From Streptomyces longisporoflavus (lineage in GTDB: Bacteria > Actinomycetota > Actinomycetes > Streptomycetales > Streptomycetaceae), in NCBI RefSeq assembly GCF_014649775.1, contig NZ_BMTR01000007.1:186001-250000 (forward strand): a stretch of DNA of 64,000 nt. Direction: 5' to 3'. Under the pieces are notes generated by a model that did no database searches, was not told the origin of the DNA, and saw only the letters and a program-made list of their open reading frames with translations. This document shows, piece after piece, positions 24,637 through 33,492 of this stretch. The position numbers were made by a program, and so were the translations under genes. Positions within the stretch are counted from its first letter, which is position 1. The number at the start of each line of letters is the position of its first letter.

Positions 24637-25260
24637 CGCCCACCGCGTGACACCGTCCGTGATGAGCGTCATGGCTTCGGCCTCCCCGGTGCCGGCGCGT
24701 TTGGGAATAGCGAAGCCATGATCGCCGTGGGGAACCTCCACCAGCTCGTACGTCCCCGCGGGGAACTCGGCGGGCTTCCCGAAGGGGTCGTTGCCGCCCT
24801 GCACGACGAGGGTCGGCACCCCGGCGCCGAGGAGCTCGTCCGCGCGGGACTTCTCCGGCTTGCCCGGAGGGTGCAGGGGGAAGCTGAGGGCGAGCACGGC
24901 GGCGGCGCCCAGTTCGGTGGCGGTGCGGCACGCGACGCGGGCTCCGGCGCTGCGGCCGCCCGCGATCACCGGGAGGCCGGGCTTCGCCACAGCGGGCCAC
25001 AGGCCGCGCCAGCCCACGTCCAGCGTCTTCGGCGCGGGCGCCAGCTTCTTGCCCGCCACACGCCAGGGCTGCTCCACGAGGGCGACAGTGACGCCGTGCG
25101 CCGGCAGAGCGGCGGCGATGGCCCGCAGATCACGGGCCTCGATGCCGCCGCCTGCGCCGTGGCTCACGGCGAGCACCATGCGGGCCTTGCCCTTCGGGGC
25201 GGGGTGCCAGGTGATGCGTGCCTCACCGGCGTCGGTCTCGACGATCTCGCTCTTGGTCAC
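24619..25260 (-). CDS. Alpha/beta hydrolase (KANL3/Tex30-like)
   Basis: A 213-residue serine hydrolase-like protein. The nucleophile elbow is GGRSAGAR (about residue 100-107), an early oxyanion strand reads AVSHGAGGG, and a late HGDHGF supplies the likely catalytic His. The fold is that of dienelactone-hydrolase relatives; the substrate is unknown. It ends 57 bases upstream of the SigR long-form start, and the sigR promoter overlaps its 3' end. It starts 2 bases before the end of the SRAP gene, so these two are probably co-transcribed. Confidence 0.82.
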   Translation of the reverse strand: MTKSEIVETDAGEARITWHPAPKGKARMVLAVSHGAGGGIEARDLRAIAAALPAHGVTVALVEQPWRVAGKKLAPAPKTLDVGWRGLWPAVAKPGLPVIAGGRSAGARVACRTATELGAAAVLALSFPLHPPGKPEKSRADELLGAGVPTLVVQGGNDPFGKPAEFPAGTYELVEVPHGDHGFAIPKRAGTGEAEAMTLITDGVTRWAGMLDA

Positions 25261-25261
25261 G

Positions 25262-26077
25262 TCAGAAGAGTGTGCCCTCTTCGGGGCCGTCCAGCTCCTT
25301 GAGCAGCTCCGGCCCGTTGTTGCGGACGTTGCTGACGGCCGTCGACACCGGGTAGGCCCGCATCAGGCCGTGCGGCGGGGGCTCCAGGAGCGTCCGCAGG
25401 TCCTCGGGGTCCGTGCGCGACGGGTCCAGCCAGGCGTCCCAGCGGTCCGGCGTCAGCATCAGGGGCATCCGCGGATGGATGTCGTGCAGCGAGCGCGGGC
25501 CTTCCTCCGGGGCGACGGCGAGGGGCGCGGTCTCCGCCTCCGTGGTGATCACCGTGCACGTCACCCACCAGGCGAGGGGGTGCTCGTCGGGGAGCGTCTT
25601 GTCGCGCCAGAACTCGTACAGCCCCGCCATCGCGAAGACCGAGCCGTCGGCGGGCGTCACGAAGTACGGCTGCTTGCGGGGGCGCTTCTTCTTGCCCTCG
25701 ACCTCGAGTTCCCGCTCGCCGGTGCCGGTGACCCACTCGTAGTAGCCGTCGGCCGGGATGACGCAGCGGCGGGTGGCGAAGGCCCGGCGGTACGAGGGCT
25801 TCTCGTGGACGGTCTCCGCGCGGGCGTTGATCATCCGGGCGCCGCCCTCGGGCGTCTTGGACCAGGACGGGACGAGCCCCCACTTGAGCGTGCGCAGCTG
25901 GCGAACCGGGCGGGGGTCTTCCGCGTCTTTCACAGGACGGTCGAGGACCGCGTAGACCTCCTTCGTGGGAGCCACGTTGAAGTCGGGCGCCAGCGCCTCC
26001 TCCGGCTCCCACTTCTCGATCTCGAAAATTCCCGCGAGATCCTCGGGCCTACGACTCGATGCATACCGTCCGCACAT
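25262..26077 (-). CDS. SRAP/YedK-family abasic-site DNA-protein crosslink protein
   Basis: This 271-residue SOS-response-associated peptidase family protein (YedK/HMCES) forms a stable crosslink through Cys2 to abasic sites in single-stranded DNA. The start MCGRYAS places the essential Cys2 next to the initiator Met, so ATG 26077 is secure even though no clear ribosome site precedes it. Other hallmarks: NARAET (Asn and Glu of the active site), RRCVIPADGYYEW, and HDIHPRMPLML with the conserved His. Only 49 bases separate it from the divergent M50 peptidase gene, so the promoters must be close or overlapping. Confidence 0.93.
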   Translation of the reverse strand: MCGRYASSRRPEDLAGIFEIEKWEPEEALAPDFNVAPTKEVYAVLDRPVKDAEDPRPVRQLRTLKWGLVPSWSKTPEGGARMINARAETVHEKPSYRRAFATRRCVIPADGYYEWVTGTGERELEVEGKKKRPRKQPYFVTPADGSVFAMAGLYEFWRDKTLPDEHPLAWWVTCTVITTEAETAPLAVAPEEGPRSLHDIHPRMPLMLTPDRWDAWLDPSRTDPEDLRTLLEPPPHGLMRAYPVSTAVSNVRNNGPELLKELDGPEEGTLF

Positions 26078-26126
26078 ACGTGCCAGACTGCCAGACCCCG
26101 TACGACCAGAGGAGCCGGTCCAGACA

Positions 26127-26861
26127 ATGGCCCACGCAACGGAAGTCACCGCGAACGCCAGCCTGACCGACCTCTGGGACCGGGTCTTCGGCACGCAGGC
26201 GGCCCCCGACGAGTGGCTGGTGATCGCCACCGGCCTCGTCGCCCTCGCCGTCGTCGTCCCGCACGGCATCTGGCGGGTCGCCCGCAACGCCATCACCATC
26301 GCGCACGAGGGCGGCCACGGCCTGGTCGCCCTGCTCACCGGCCGCCGCCTCGACGGCATCCGGCTGCACTCCGACACCAGCGGCCTGACCGTCTCCCGCG
26401 GCAAGCCCACCGGTCTCGGCATGATCCTCACCGCGGCATCGGGCTACACCGCGCCGCCCCTGCTCGGCCTGGCGGGCGCCGCACTCCTGGCCGCCGACCA
26501 CATCACGGCGTTCCTGTGGATCGCGACGGCACTGCTCCTCGTGATGCTCGTCATGATCCGGAACGCGTACGGCGCCCTCACCATGATCATCACCGGCGGC
26601 ACCTTCCTGCTCGTCTCCTGGCTGACCAGCTCGCAGGTGCAGGCGGCGTTCGCGTACGCGGCGGTGTGGTTCCTGCTCCTGGGCGGCGTACGTCCGGCCT
26701 TCGAGCTCCAGTCCAAGCGCAGGCGCGGCGGTGCGGGCGACTCGGACGCGGACCAGCTCTCCCGGCTCACGCACGTCCCCGCGGGGATGTGGCTCTTCCT
26801 CTTCCACGCCGTCTCACTGTGCTCACTGATAGGCGGCGGGCGCTGGCTGCTCGGCCTCTGA
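26127..26861 (+). CDS. M50B-family membrane metallopeptidase
   Basis: A 244-residue integral membrane protein with about seven hydrophobic segments and a zinc motif HEGGH (HExxH form) near residue 58 at the end of an early helix. This matches the M50B group, distant from the site-2 proteases. The usual second motif with the Asp ligand (N/L-D-G) is not obvious; NAYGAL near residue 140 sits in about the right place but has no Asp. The substrate is unknown. The ATG has AGGAG 13 bases upstream. It may be co-transcribed with aroA 44 bases downstream. Confidence 0.75.
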   Translation: MAHATEVTANASLTDLWDRVFGTQAAPDEWLVIATGLVALAVVVPHGIWRVARNAITIAHEGGHGLVALLTGRRLDGIRLHSDTSGLTVSRGKPTGLGMILTAASGYTAPPLLGLAGAALLAADHITAFLWIATALLLVMLVMIRNAYGALTMIITGGTFLLVSWLTSSQVQAAFAYAAVWFLLLGGVRPAFELQSKRRRGGAGDSDADQLSRLTHVPAGMWLFLFHAVSLCSLIGGGRWLLGL

Positions 26862-26905
26862 GCAGCGCGCCTGCGCCGTAACCGTGAGCCACTAAAGTGT
26901 TGGGC

Positions 26906-28222
26906 ATGACCGTAAACCCAGCGCACGACACCCTCTGGCCAGCCCCGCACGCGAGCGGAGCCGTCGCCGCGACGGTCCATGTGCCCGGGTCCAAATCGGT
27001 CACCAACCGCGGCCTCGTCCTCGCCGCCCTCGCCGCCGAGCCCGGCTGGCTGCGCCGACCGCTGCGCTCGCGCGACACTCTGCTGATGGCGGGCGCCCTG
27101 CGCGCACTCGGCGTCGGCATCGAGGAAGGCGTCGGCCCGGACGGCTCCGGCGAGGCCTGGCGGATCATCCCCTCCGGCCTGCACGGTCCCGCCACGGTCG
27201 ACGTCGGCAACGCCGGCACGGTCATGCGCTTCCTGCCCCCGGTCGCCGCCCTCGCCGACGGCGCGATCCGCTTCGACGGCGACCCCCGTTCGTACGAGCG
27301 TCCGCTGCACGGCGTGATCGACGCCCTGCGCGCGCTCGGCGCCCGTATCGACGACGATGGTCGCGGCGCGCTGCCGCTGACCGTGCACGGCGGCGGTGCC
27401 CTCGACGGCGGCCCGGTCGAGATCGACGCCTCCTCGTCCTCCCAGTTCGTCAGCGCCCTGCTGCTCTCGGGCCCGCGCTTCAACCAGGGTGTCGAGGTGC
27501 GTCACACCGGCTCCGCCCTGCCCTCCATGCCGCACATCCGGATGACCGTCGACATGCTCCGCGCGGTCGGCGCCCAGGTGGACACCCCGGAGTCGGGCGG
27601 CGAGCCGAACGTGTGGCGGGTCACCCCCGGCGCCCTGCTCGGCCGCGATCTGACCGTCGAGCCTGACCTCTCCAACGCCCAGCCGTTCCTGGCCGCCGCC
27701 CTTGTGACCGGCGGCCGGGTGACGATCCCGGACTGGCCCGCGCACACCACACAGCCCGGCGACAAGCTGCGGGAGATCTTCACCGAGATGGGCGGTTCCT
27801 GTGAACTGACCGCGCAGGGTCTCGTGTTCACCGGCTCCGGCTCGATCCACGGCATCGACGTGGACCTGAGCGAGGTCGGCGAACTCACCCCCGGCATCGC
27901 GGCCGTCGCGGCCCTCGCCGACTCCCCCTCGACCCTGCGCGGCGTCGCCCACCTGCGACTGCACGAGACGGACCGCCTCGCGGCCCTCACCAAGGAGATC
28001 AACGGTCTCGGCGGCGACGTCACCGAGACCGCCGACGGCCTGCACATCCGGCCGCGCCGACTGCACGGCGGGGTCTTCCACACGTACGACGACCACCGCA
28101 TGGCCACCGCAGGCGCCATCATCGGCCTGGCCGTGGAGGACGTGCAGATCGAGAACGTCGCGACGACGGCGAAGACGCTGCCCGACTTCCCCGACCTCTG
28201 GACCGGAATGCTCGGGAACTGA
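26906..28222 (+). CDS. aroA: 3-phosphoshikimate 1-carboxyvinyltransferase (EPSP synthase)
   Basis: This 438-residue enzyme joins phosphoenolpyruvate and shikimate-3-phosphate in the sixth step of the shikimate pathway. Visible motifs: PGSKSVTNRGLVLAAL near residue 24 (PEP and S3P site Lys/Ser), GNAGTVMRFL around residue 97 and HETDRLAAL near 352. It is the class I-like form typical of actinobacteria. The ATG at 26906 has only a weak ribosome site. The rsgA start is 16 bases downstream, so they form an operon. Confidence 0.95.
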   Translation: MTVNPAHDTLWPAPHASGAVAATVHVPGSKSVTNRGLVLAALAAEPGWLRRPLRSRDTLLMAGALRALGVGIEEGVGPDGSGEAWRIIPSGLHGPATVDVGNAGTVMRFLPPVAALADGAIRFDGDPRSYERPLHGVIDALRALGARIDDDGRGALPLTVHGGGALDGGPVEIDASSSSQFVSALLLSGPRFNQGVEVRHTGSALPSMPHIRMTVDMLRAVGAQVDTPESGGEPNVWRVTPGALLGRDLTVEPDLSNAQPFLAAALVTGGRVTIPDWPAHTTQPGDKLREIFTEMGGSCELTAQGLVFTGSGSIHGIDVDLSEVGELTPGIAAVAALADSPSTLRGVAHLRLHETDRLAALTKEINGLGGDVTETADGLHIRPRRLHGGVFHTYDDHRMATAGAIIGLAVEDVQIENVATTAKTLPDFPDLWTGMLGN

Positions 28223-28238
28223 CGGGCGGAACCAGAAC

Positions 28239-29252
28239 ATGCGCCGCTACGGAAAGAACCCCGACGAGGACGACATCCGCGTCCGCCCCAACCGCAAGGG
28301 CAACCGCCCGCGCACCCACATCAGGCCCAAGCACGAGGACGCGTCGGACGGCATGGTCCTCACCGTCGACCGTGGCCGCCTGACCGTCCTGGTCGACGAC
28401 CGGATCGTGATGGCCATGAAGGCCCGCGAACTGGGCCGCAAGGCCGCCGTGGTGGGCGACCGCGTCTCGCTCGTCGGTGATCTCTCCGGCAAGAAGGACA
28501 CCCTCGCGCGCATCGTGCGCATCTCGCCGCGCACGTCGGTCCTGCGGCGGACGGCCGACGACGACGACCCGTACGAGCGGGTGGTCGTCGCCAACGCCGA
28601 CCAGCTGGCCATCGTCACCGCCCTCGCCGACCCGGAGCCGCGCACGCGCCTGATCGACCGCTGCATCGTGGCGGCGTACGACGGCGGTCTCACCCCGCTC
28701 CTCGTCCTGACCAAGTCCGACCTGGCGTCCGCCGACAAGATCCTGGAGACCTACTCCACGCTCGACATGCCCTACGTCGTCACCAGCCGCGAGGAGTTCA
28801 CCGACGACGCGGAGCTCGCCCGGGTGCACGAGGTGCTCGACGGCAAGATCACCGCGTTCGTGGGGCACTCCGGTGTGGGCAAGACGACGCTGGTCAACGC
28901 CCTGGTCCCGGAGGAGCGCAGGCGCAGCACCGGGCACGTCAACGCCGTCACGGGCCGCGGCCGGCACACCACCACGTCGGCGCTCGCGCTGCCGCTGGCG
29001 GGCTCGTCCGGCGGCTGGGTGGTCGACACGCCCGGCGTGCGCTCCTTCGGCCTGCACCACGTCGACCCGTCCCGCGTCATCCTCGCCTTCCCCGACCTGG
29101 TGCCGGGGACGGAGGAGTGTCCGCGCGCGTGCAGCCACGACGAGCCCGACTGCGCTCTCGACGCGTGGGTGGCGGAGGGACACGCGGACCCCGCGCGTCT
29201 TTACTCGCTGCGCAGGCTCCTGGCGACCCGTGAGCGACGCGAGGGCGACTGA
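28239..29252 (+). CDS. rsgA: Ribosome small subunit-dependent GTPase RsgA (YjeQ)
   Basis: This 337-residue circularly permuted GTPase acts late in 30S subunit maturation. Motif order is diagnostic: G4 (LTKSD, about residue 157) precedes G1 (GHSGVGKT, about 208) and G3 (DTPGVRSFG, about 263). An N-terminal OB-fold covers about 35-95, and a C-terminal zinc knuckle CPRACSHDEPDC lies near 288-300. The first 30 residues are very basic, as expected for ribosome contact. It follows aroA by 16 bases. Confidence 0.95.
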   Translation: MRRYGKNPDEDDIRVRPNRKGNRPRTHIRPKHEDASDGMVLTVDRGRLTVLVDDRIVMAMKARELGRKAAVVGDRVSLVGDLSGKKDTLARIVRISPRTSVLRRTADDDDPYERVVVANADQLAIVTALADPEPRTRLIDRCIVAAYDGGLTPLLVLTKSDLASADKILETYSTLDMPYVVTSREEFTDDAELARVHEVLDGKITAFVGHSGVGKTTLVNALVPEERRRSTGHVNAVTGRGRHTTTSALALPLAGSSGGWVVDTPGVRSFGLHHVDPSRVILAFPDLVPGTEECPRACSHDEPDCALDAWVAEGHADPARLYSLRRLLATRERREGD

Positions 29253-29372
29253 CCTCACCGTTGTTTGCGCCCTGGGCGGCGCGGCAAAGGCATAATCGCA
29301 CCAAGCCTGCGCCAAGCCCGTACCAAGCGAGGCGAAGCGGTCACCGGACGTACAGATGCGGGAGGCAGATAC

Positions 29373-29696
29373 ATGGCGTGGCTGCTGGTCATCGTCGCGG
29401 GGTTCCTGGAGACCGGTTTCGCGGTCTGCCTCAAGCTCTCGCACGGCTTCACCCGGCTCTGGCCGACGATCACCTTCGCGGCGTTCGCCCTCGGCAGCTT
29501 CGGTCTGCTCACACTCGCGCTGCGCAAGCTCGACGTGGGTCCGGCGTACGCGGTCTGGACGGGCATCGGCGCCGCGGGCACCGCGATCTACGGAATGGTT
29601 TTCCTCGGCGACGTGGTCTCCACGCTCAAGATCGTCTCCATCACGCTGGTGATCGCCGGCGTCATCGGCCTCCAACTGTCGGGCTCGGCGCACTGA
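29373..29696 (+). CDS. SMR-family exporter, Gdx/SugE type
   Basis: A 107-residue protein with four membrane helices. Glu13 in the first helix (AGFLE) is the essential proton and substrate-binding residue. The AYAVWTGIGAAGTA stretch near residue 60 is the signature of the Gdx/SugE branch, which exports guanidinium or quaternary ammonium ions, rather than EmrE. The ATG at 29373 follows GGGAGG. A TetR-type regulator is convergent downstream. Guanidinium export is typical of the branch, but no guanidine riboswitch was found upstream. Confidence 0.87.
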   Translation: MAWLLVIVAGFLETGFAVCLKLSHGFTRLWPTITFAAFALGSFGLLTLALRKLDVGPAYAVWTGIGAAGTAIYGMVFLGDVVSTLKIVSITLVIAGVIGLQLSGSAH

Positions 29697-29710
29697 CCCG
29701 CCGGTGACGC

Positions 29711-29727
29711 GGGCCCCTCAGGGGCCG
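29711..29727. terminator. Weak bidirectional hairpin between SMR and TetR genes
   Basis: GGCCCC-TCA-GGGGCC forms a short 6-base stem in the 45-base gap between convergent genes. It is small for a terminator and carries no T-run. Confidence 0.4.
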
Positions 29728-29741
29728 TCGACGGGGACCTT

Positions 29742-30347
29742 TCAGGCGCCGGTCCAGCGCCCGAGGACCCCTCGTACCAGCTCCACGGCATCCTCGCCCG
29801 CGGGCGAGGGCGCGACGACGTACGACAACGCCATCCGCACGGCGCTCTCGCACGCCAAGGCCAACTCCTCCGTGTCCTTCGGCCGGGCCCTGCCGTCGAG
29901 CGCGTTCACCGCCTTGTCCCGGACGAGGGCGAGCAGTTCGGCGGGCGACGGGACGCCCGCGTCCGCGCGACGCTGTGCCGGTACGGGCGACGCGGAGACT
30001 CCCGGCCTGGTCGGCGCGGGCAGGCGTTCGCCCCAGCAGCCGGTGAGCATGGCGCGCGTGAGTTCGTTCCCGCGCGCGGCGGCGATCGTCCAGGCGCTCA
30101 CGGCGGCGAGCCGGTCCACCGGACCGCCCTCGACGGCCAACGCGCTCTCCACGCCGTGCAGATAGGCGTCGCTCTCGCGCCGGAGCAGGGCGCGGGCAAG
30201 GCCGTCCTTGCTGCCGAACTCGTTGTAGAGCGTCTGCCGGGACACCCCGGCGGTGGCCGCGACATCGACCATGCGGACTGCTGGCCACGGCCGGCGTGCC
30301 AGCGCCGTGGCGGCCGCGTCCAGTAAGGATTCCCGTGCTGCAGGCAT
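29742..30347 (-). CDS. TetR-family transcriptional regulator
   Basis: A 201-residue regulator with an N-terminal TetR helix-turn-helix (about residues 8-55, VAATAGVSRQTLYNEFGSKDGLARALL) and a variable ligand domain. The ATG at 30347 is preceded by GGGAGGCG, which decides it over upstream frames. It is convergent with the SMR exporter gene and divergent from hisN, so it may control the exporter or itself, though no operator palindrome stood out. Confidence 0.88.
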   Translation of the reverse strand: MPAARESLLDAAATALARRPWPAVRMVDVAATAGVSRQTLYNEFGSKDGLARALLRRESDAYLHGVESALAVEGGPVDRLAAVSAWTIAAARGNELTRAMLTGCWGERLPAPTRPGVSASPVPAQRRADAGVPSPAELLALVRDKAVNALDGRARPKDTEELALACESAVRMALSYVVAPSPAGEDAVELVRGVLGRWTGA

Positions 30348-30509
30348 CGTCGCCTCCCGGGGCCGAAGCGGCTCTGCGGCCAGCGTTGACGTGCTCGGAG
30401 GCGGTGTCAATAGCTCCGGCGCGACCTCGCACGGGATACGTCATGTCCCGCGATGACGCGGACATACGGCGCTGTGGCTCAGCCACAACGGGATCGATAC
30501 TGTTCACTC

Positions 30510-31310
30510 ATGCCCGACTACCACGATGATCTGCGTCTCGCCCACGTCCTCGCGGACGCCGCCGACGCCGCGACGATGGACCGGTTCAAGGCCCTCGACC
30601 TGAAGGTCGAGACCAAGCCGGACATGACGCCGGTGAGCGAGGCGGACAAATCGGCCGAGGAGCTGATCCGGTCGAACCTCAAGCGGGGACGGCCGCGCGA
30701 CGCGATCCTCGGCGAGGAGTTCGGCGTCGAGGGCACGGGGCCGCGCCGCTGGGTGATCGACCCGATCGACGGCACCAAGAACTACGTACGCGGAGTGCCG
30801 GTCTGGGCCACGCTGATCTCCCTGATGGAGGCGGGCGAAGGGGGCTACCAGCCGGTGGTGGGTGTCGTGTCGGCGCCCGCGCTCGGGCGGCGCTGGTGGG
30901 CCGCGAAGGGCGCCGGCGCGTACACCGGACGCAGCCTGACCTCCGCGACCAGGCTGCACGCCTCGAAGGTGGCACGGCTCCAGGACGCGTCCTTCGCGTA
31001 CTCCTCGCTCACGGGCTGGGAGGAGCAGGGCCGCCTCGACGGGTTCATGGACCTCACGCGCGCGGTCTGGCGCACCCGCGGGTACGGCGACTTCTGGCCG
31101 TACATGATGGTCGCCGAGGGGTCGGTCGACATCTGCGCCGAGCCCGAGCTCTCGCTCTGGGACATGGCGGCGACCGCGATCATCGTGACCGAGGCGGGCG
31201 GCACCTTCACCGGCCTCGACGGCGCTCCGGGCCCGCACAGCGGCAACGCGGCCGCGTCGAACGGCCTGCTCCACGACGAGCTGCTCGGCTACCTCAACCA
31301 GCGCTACTGA
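30510..31310 (+). CDS. hisN: Histidinol-phosphatase HisN (inositol monophosphatase-like)
   Basis: A 266-residue magnesium-dependent phosphatase of the IMPase fold that removes phosphate from histidinol phosphate in histidine synthesis. Metal motifs: the Glu pair in GEEFG (about residue 70), DPIDGTKNYVRG (about 86-97) and SLWDMAA near 220. Streptomyces use this HisN type instead of the HisB phosphatase. No ribosome site precedes the ATG; a GATACT -10-like element lies about 10 bases before it, so the message may be leaderless. Confidence 0.9.
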   Translation: MPDYHDDLRLAHVLADAADAATMDRFKALDLKVETKPDMTPVSEADKSAEELIRSNLKRGRPRDAILGEEFGVEGTGPRRWVIDPIDGTKNYVRGVPVWATLISLMEAGEGGYQPVVGVVSAPALGRRWWAAKGAGAYTGRSLTSATRLHASKVARLQDASFAYSSLTGWEEQGRLDGFMDLTRAVWRTRGYGDFWPYMMVAEGSVDICAEPELSLWDMAATAIIVTEAGGTFTGLDGAPGPHSGNAAASNGLLHDELLGYLNQRY

Positions 31311-31467
31311 GGCGCACGCCCCCGCGCGTCCCTCCACGCACACGCCCTGAACCGGCAGCACGCGCCCCCTTGTTGACGACCCGCATGGCTGCGACTCTGA
31401 GAGTCCCCCCACTTGTGAACTTGTGAATCGCTTCTCTTGCGGTCCACTCAGGAGGTGGCTCAAGCCC

Positions 31468-31866
31468 ATGCTCGTCCGCGACGCCATGAGCACGATGGTC
31501 CTCACCATCGGTCCCGCCCACACACTGCGCCAGGCGGCCAGGCTGATGTCGACGCGCCGCGTCGGCGCGGCCGTCGTCCTCGACGCCGACACCGCCCTAG
31601 GAATCCTGACCGAGCGCGACGTCCTCATCTCGCTGGGCCTCGGGCAGAACCCCGACACCGAGACCGCGGGCACCCACACCACGACCGAAGTCGTCTTCGC
31701 CACCCCGTCCTGGACCCTGGAGGAAGCGGCCGACGCCATGTCGCACGGCGGCTTCCGGCACCTGATCGTCCTGGAGGACAACGAACCCGCCGGCATCGTC
31801 TCGGTCCGCGACATCATCCGCTGCTGGGCACCGGGCAGGAGCGGCGTGCCGAGCCTCACCGCGTGA
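31468..31866 (+). CDS. CBS-domain pair protein
   Basis: A 132-residue protein made almost entirely of two CBS motifs (about 5-55 and 72-125), which usually bind adenine nucleotides and act as energy sensors. The repeats end in GILTERDVL and GIVSVRDII. The ATG at 31468 has a full AGGAGG site 9 bases upstream, so the earlier GTG at 31423 is rejected. A tandem repeat of ACTTGTGA (31411-31426) lies upstream. The partner is unknown. Confidence 0.85.
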   Translation: MLVRDAMSTMVLTIGPAHTLRQAARLMSTRRVGAAVVLDADTALGILTERDVLISLGLGQNPDTETAGTHTTTEVVFATPSWTLEEAADAMSHGGFRHLIVLEDNEPAGIVSVRDIIRCWAPGRSGVPSLTA

Positions 31867-31869
31867 ACG

Positions 31870-31907
31870 AAAGGCGGGCCGGACCCGAAGGGGCCCGGCC
31901 CGCCTTT
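31870..31907. terminator. Bidirectional terminator between the CBS gene and katA
   Basis: AAAGGCGGGCCGG (31870-31882) pairs with CCGGCCCGCCTTT (31895-31907), with an inner CCC/GGG pair and a GAAG loop. The A-run and T-run flanks make it work in both directions between convergent genes. Confidence 0.88.
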
Positions 31908-31926
31908 CTCCCTACGGCAAGCGATC

Positions 31927-33378
31927 TCAGCCGCGAAGGGCCTGGACCGCGGCTTCGAGGCGCTTGCCGAAGTCACCGTCCGCCTGGCGGAAGTTGTCGA
32001 TGGCGCGCTCCACGATGTCCTCGCGCGAGACCTTGGCGAGGAAGCCCGACAGATTGTCGATCAGGCGCCCCTTCTCGTCCTCGGACATCAGGCGGTAGAG
32101 GTTGCCCGCCTGCACGAAGTCGTTGTCCTCGGCGTGCCGGGGCGTCTCGTGGTTGCCGGTGGCACCGGTGACGGGGACGGGCTGCCAGAGCGGCCGGTCC
32201 GTCTGGAAGGGCCCGCCGAAGCTGTTCGGCTCGTAGTTCTTCGCGCCCTTGTGGCGGCCGTCGTACAGGAAGCCGTCACGGGAGTTGGTGCGCGCCTCGG
32301 TGGCGTGCGGGCGGTTCACCGGCAGGTGGTCGGCGTTGATGCCGACGCGGTAGCGGTGGGCGTCGCCGTACGCGAAGAGACGGCCCTGGAGCATCTTGTC
32401 CGGGGACGGGCCGATGCCGGGCACGAAGTGGGCGGGGCTGAAGATGGACTGCTCGACCTCGGCGAAGACGTTCTCCGGGTTGCGGTTGAGCTCCAGCTTG
32501 CCGATCTCGATCGGCGGGTAGTCCGCGTGCGGCCACACCTTGGTGAGGTCGAACGGGTTGAAGCGGTAGGTCACCGCGTCCGCCGCGGGCATGATCTGCA
32601 CCTGCACGGTCCAGGACGGGAACTCGCCGCGCTCGATCGACTCGCGCAGATCGCGCTGGTGGGAGTCGGGGTCCTCACCGGCGAGCTTGTTGGCCTCGTC
32701 CTGGGTGAGGTTCTTGATGCCCTGGTCGGTCTTGAAGTGGTACTTGACCCAGAAGACCTCGCCGGCCTCGTTGTTCCACTGGAACGTGTGCGATCCGAAG
32801 CCGTCCATGTGGCGGTACGAGGCGGGGATGCCGCGGTCGCCGAAGAGCCAGGTCACCTGGTGGGTGCTCTCCGGGCTGAGGCCCCAGAAGTCCCAGACGT
32901 TGTCCGCCTCCTGCGAGCCCGTGTACGGGTCCCGCTTCTGGGTGTGGATGAAGTCGGGGAACTTGATGGCGTCCCGGATGAAGAAGACCGGGGTGTTGTT
33001 GCCGACGAGGTCGTAGTTGCCCTCTTCGGTGTAGAACTTCAGCGCCCAGCCGCGCGGGTCGCGCACCGCGTCGGCCGCACCGAGGTTGCCCGCCACGGTC
33101 GAGAAACGCAGGAACGTCTCGGTCTGCTTGCCGACCTCGGAGAGGAACTTGGCCCGCGTCCACTGCGAGACGTCACGGGTGAGCGTGAAGGTGCCGTACG
33201 CACCCGCGCCGCGGGCGTGCACGACGCGCTCCGGGATGCGCTCGCGGTTGAAGTGGGCGAGCTTCTCCAGGAGGAGCTGGTCCTGCACGAGCACCGGTCC
33301 GCCGAGGCCCGCGGTCTCGCTTTGCTGGTTGTCGGCGACCGGGGCTCCGGCCTCCGTGGTGAGCGGTCCCTGCGTCAC
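31927..33378 (-). CDS. katA: Monofunctional heme catalase KatA
   Basis: A 483-residue small-subunit clade catalase that splits hydrogen peroxide. Active-site His lies in RVVHARGAGAYG (about residue 53), the conserved Asn in GNNTPVFFIRD (about 125) and the proximal heme Tyr in RLFAYGDAHRYR (about 335). The GTG at 33378 is chosen: AGGAGG lies 5 bases before it and the protein then begins MTQGPLTTEAG as in S. coelicolor. An ATG at 33396 and a TTG at 33405 are also in frame. It is divergent from catR, with the operator inside its promoter. Confidence 0.95.
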   Translation of the reverse strand: MTQGPLTTEAGAPVADNQQSETAGLGGPVLVQDQLLLEKLAHFNRERIPERVVHARGAGAYGTFTLTRDVSQWTRAKFLSEVGKQTETFLRFSTVAGNLGAADAVRDPRGWALKFYTEEGNYDLVGNNTPVFFIRDAIKFPDFIHTQKRDPYTGSQEADNVWDFWGLSPESTHQVTWLFGDRGIPASYRHMDGFGSHTFQWNNEAGEVFWVKYHFKTDQGIKNLTQDEANKLAGEDPDSHQRDLRESIERGEFPSWTVQVQIMPAADAVTYRFNPFDLTKVWPHADYPPIEIGKLELNRNPENVFAEVEQSIFSPAHFVPGIGPSPDKMLQGRLFAYGDAHRYRVGINADHLPVNRPHATEARTNSRDGFLYDGRHKGAKNYEPNSFGGPFQTDRPLWQPVPVTGATGNHETPRHAEDNDFVQAGNLYRLMSEDEKGRLIDNLSGFLAKVSREDIVERAIDNFRQADGDFGKRLEAAVQALRG

Positions 33379-33464
33379 GTGCGCCTCCTGCGTCATTTCC
33401 TGCAAGTCCTGTCCTTAGGCGTTGCCCCTGGCTTCGGCCGGTGCCCCGGCCTCCGCTGAATCTG

Positions 33465-33492
33465 ATCCTACGATAGACATTGTCTAAGTCAA
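33465..33492 (-). promoter_or_regulatory. katA promoter with embedded CatR operator
   Basis: On the minus strand TTGACT (33492-33487) and TAGGAT (33470-33465) are 16 bases apart. The spacer contains the perfect inverted repeat TAGACA-A-TGTCTA (33474-33486), a Fur/PerR-class operator candidate. Repressor binding here would block katA directly; the start codon is about 80 bases further on. Confidence 0.82.

Noticed and set aside
29263..29372. Guanidine riboswitch before the Gdx/SugE-like gene
   Set aside because: No paired hairpins with ACGR loops and no ykkC-type core were found in the 120-base gap.
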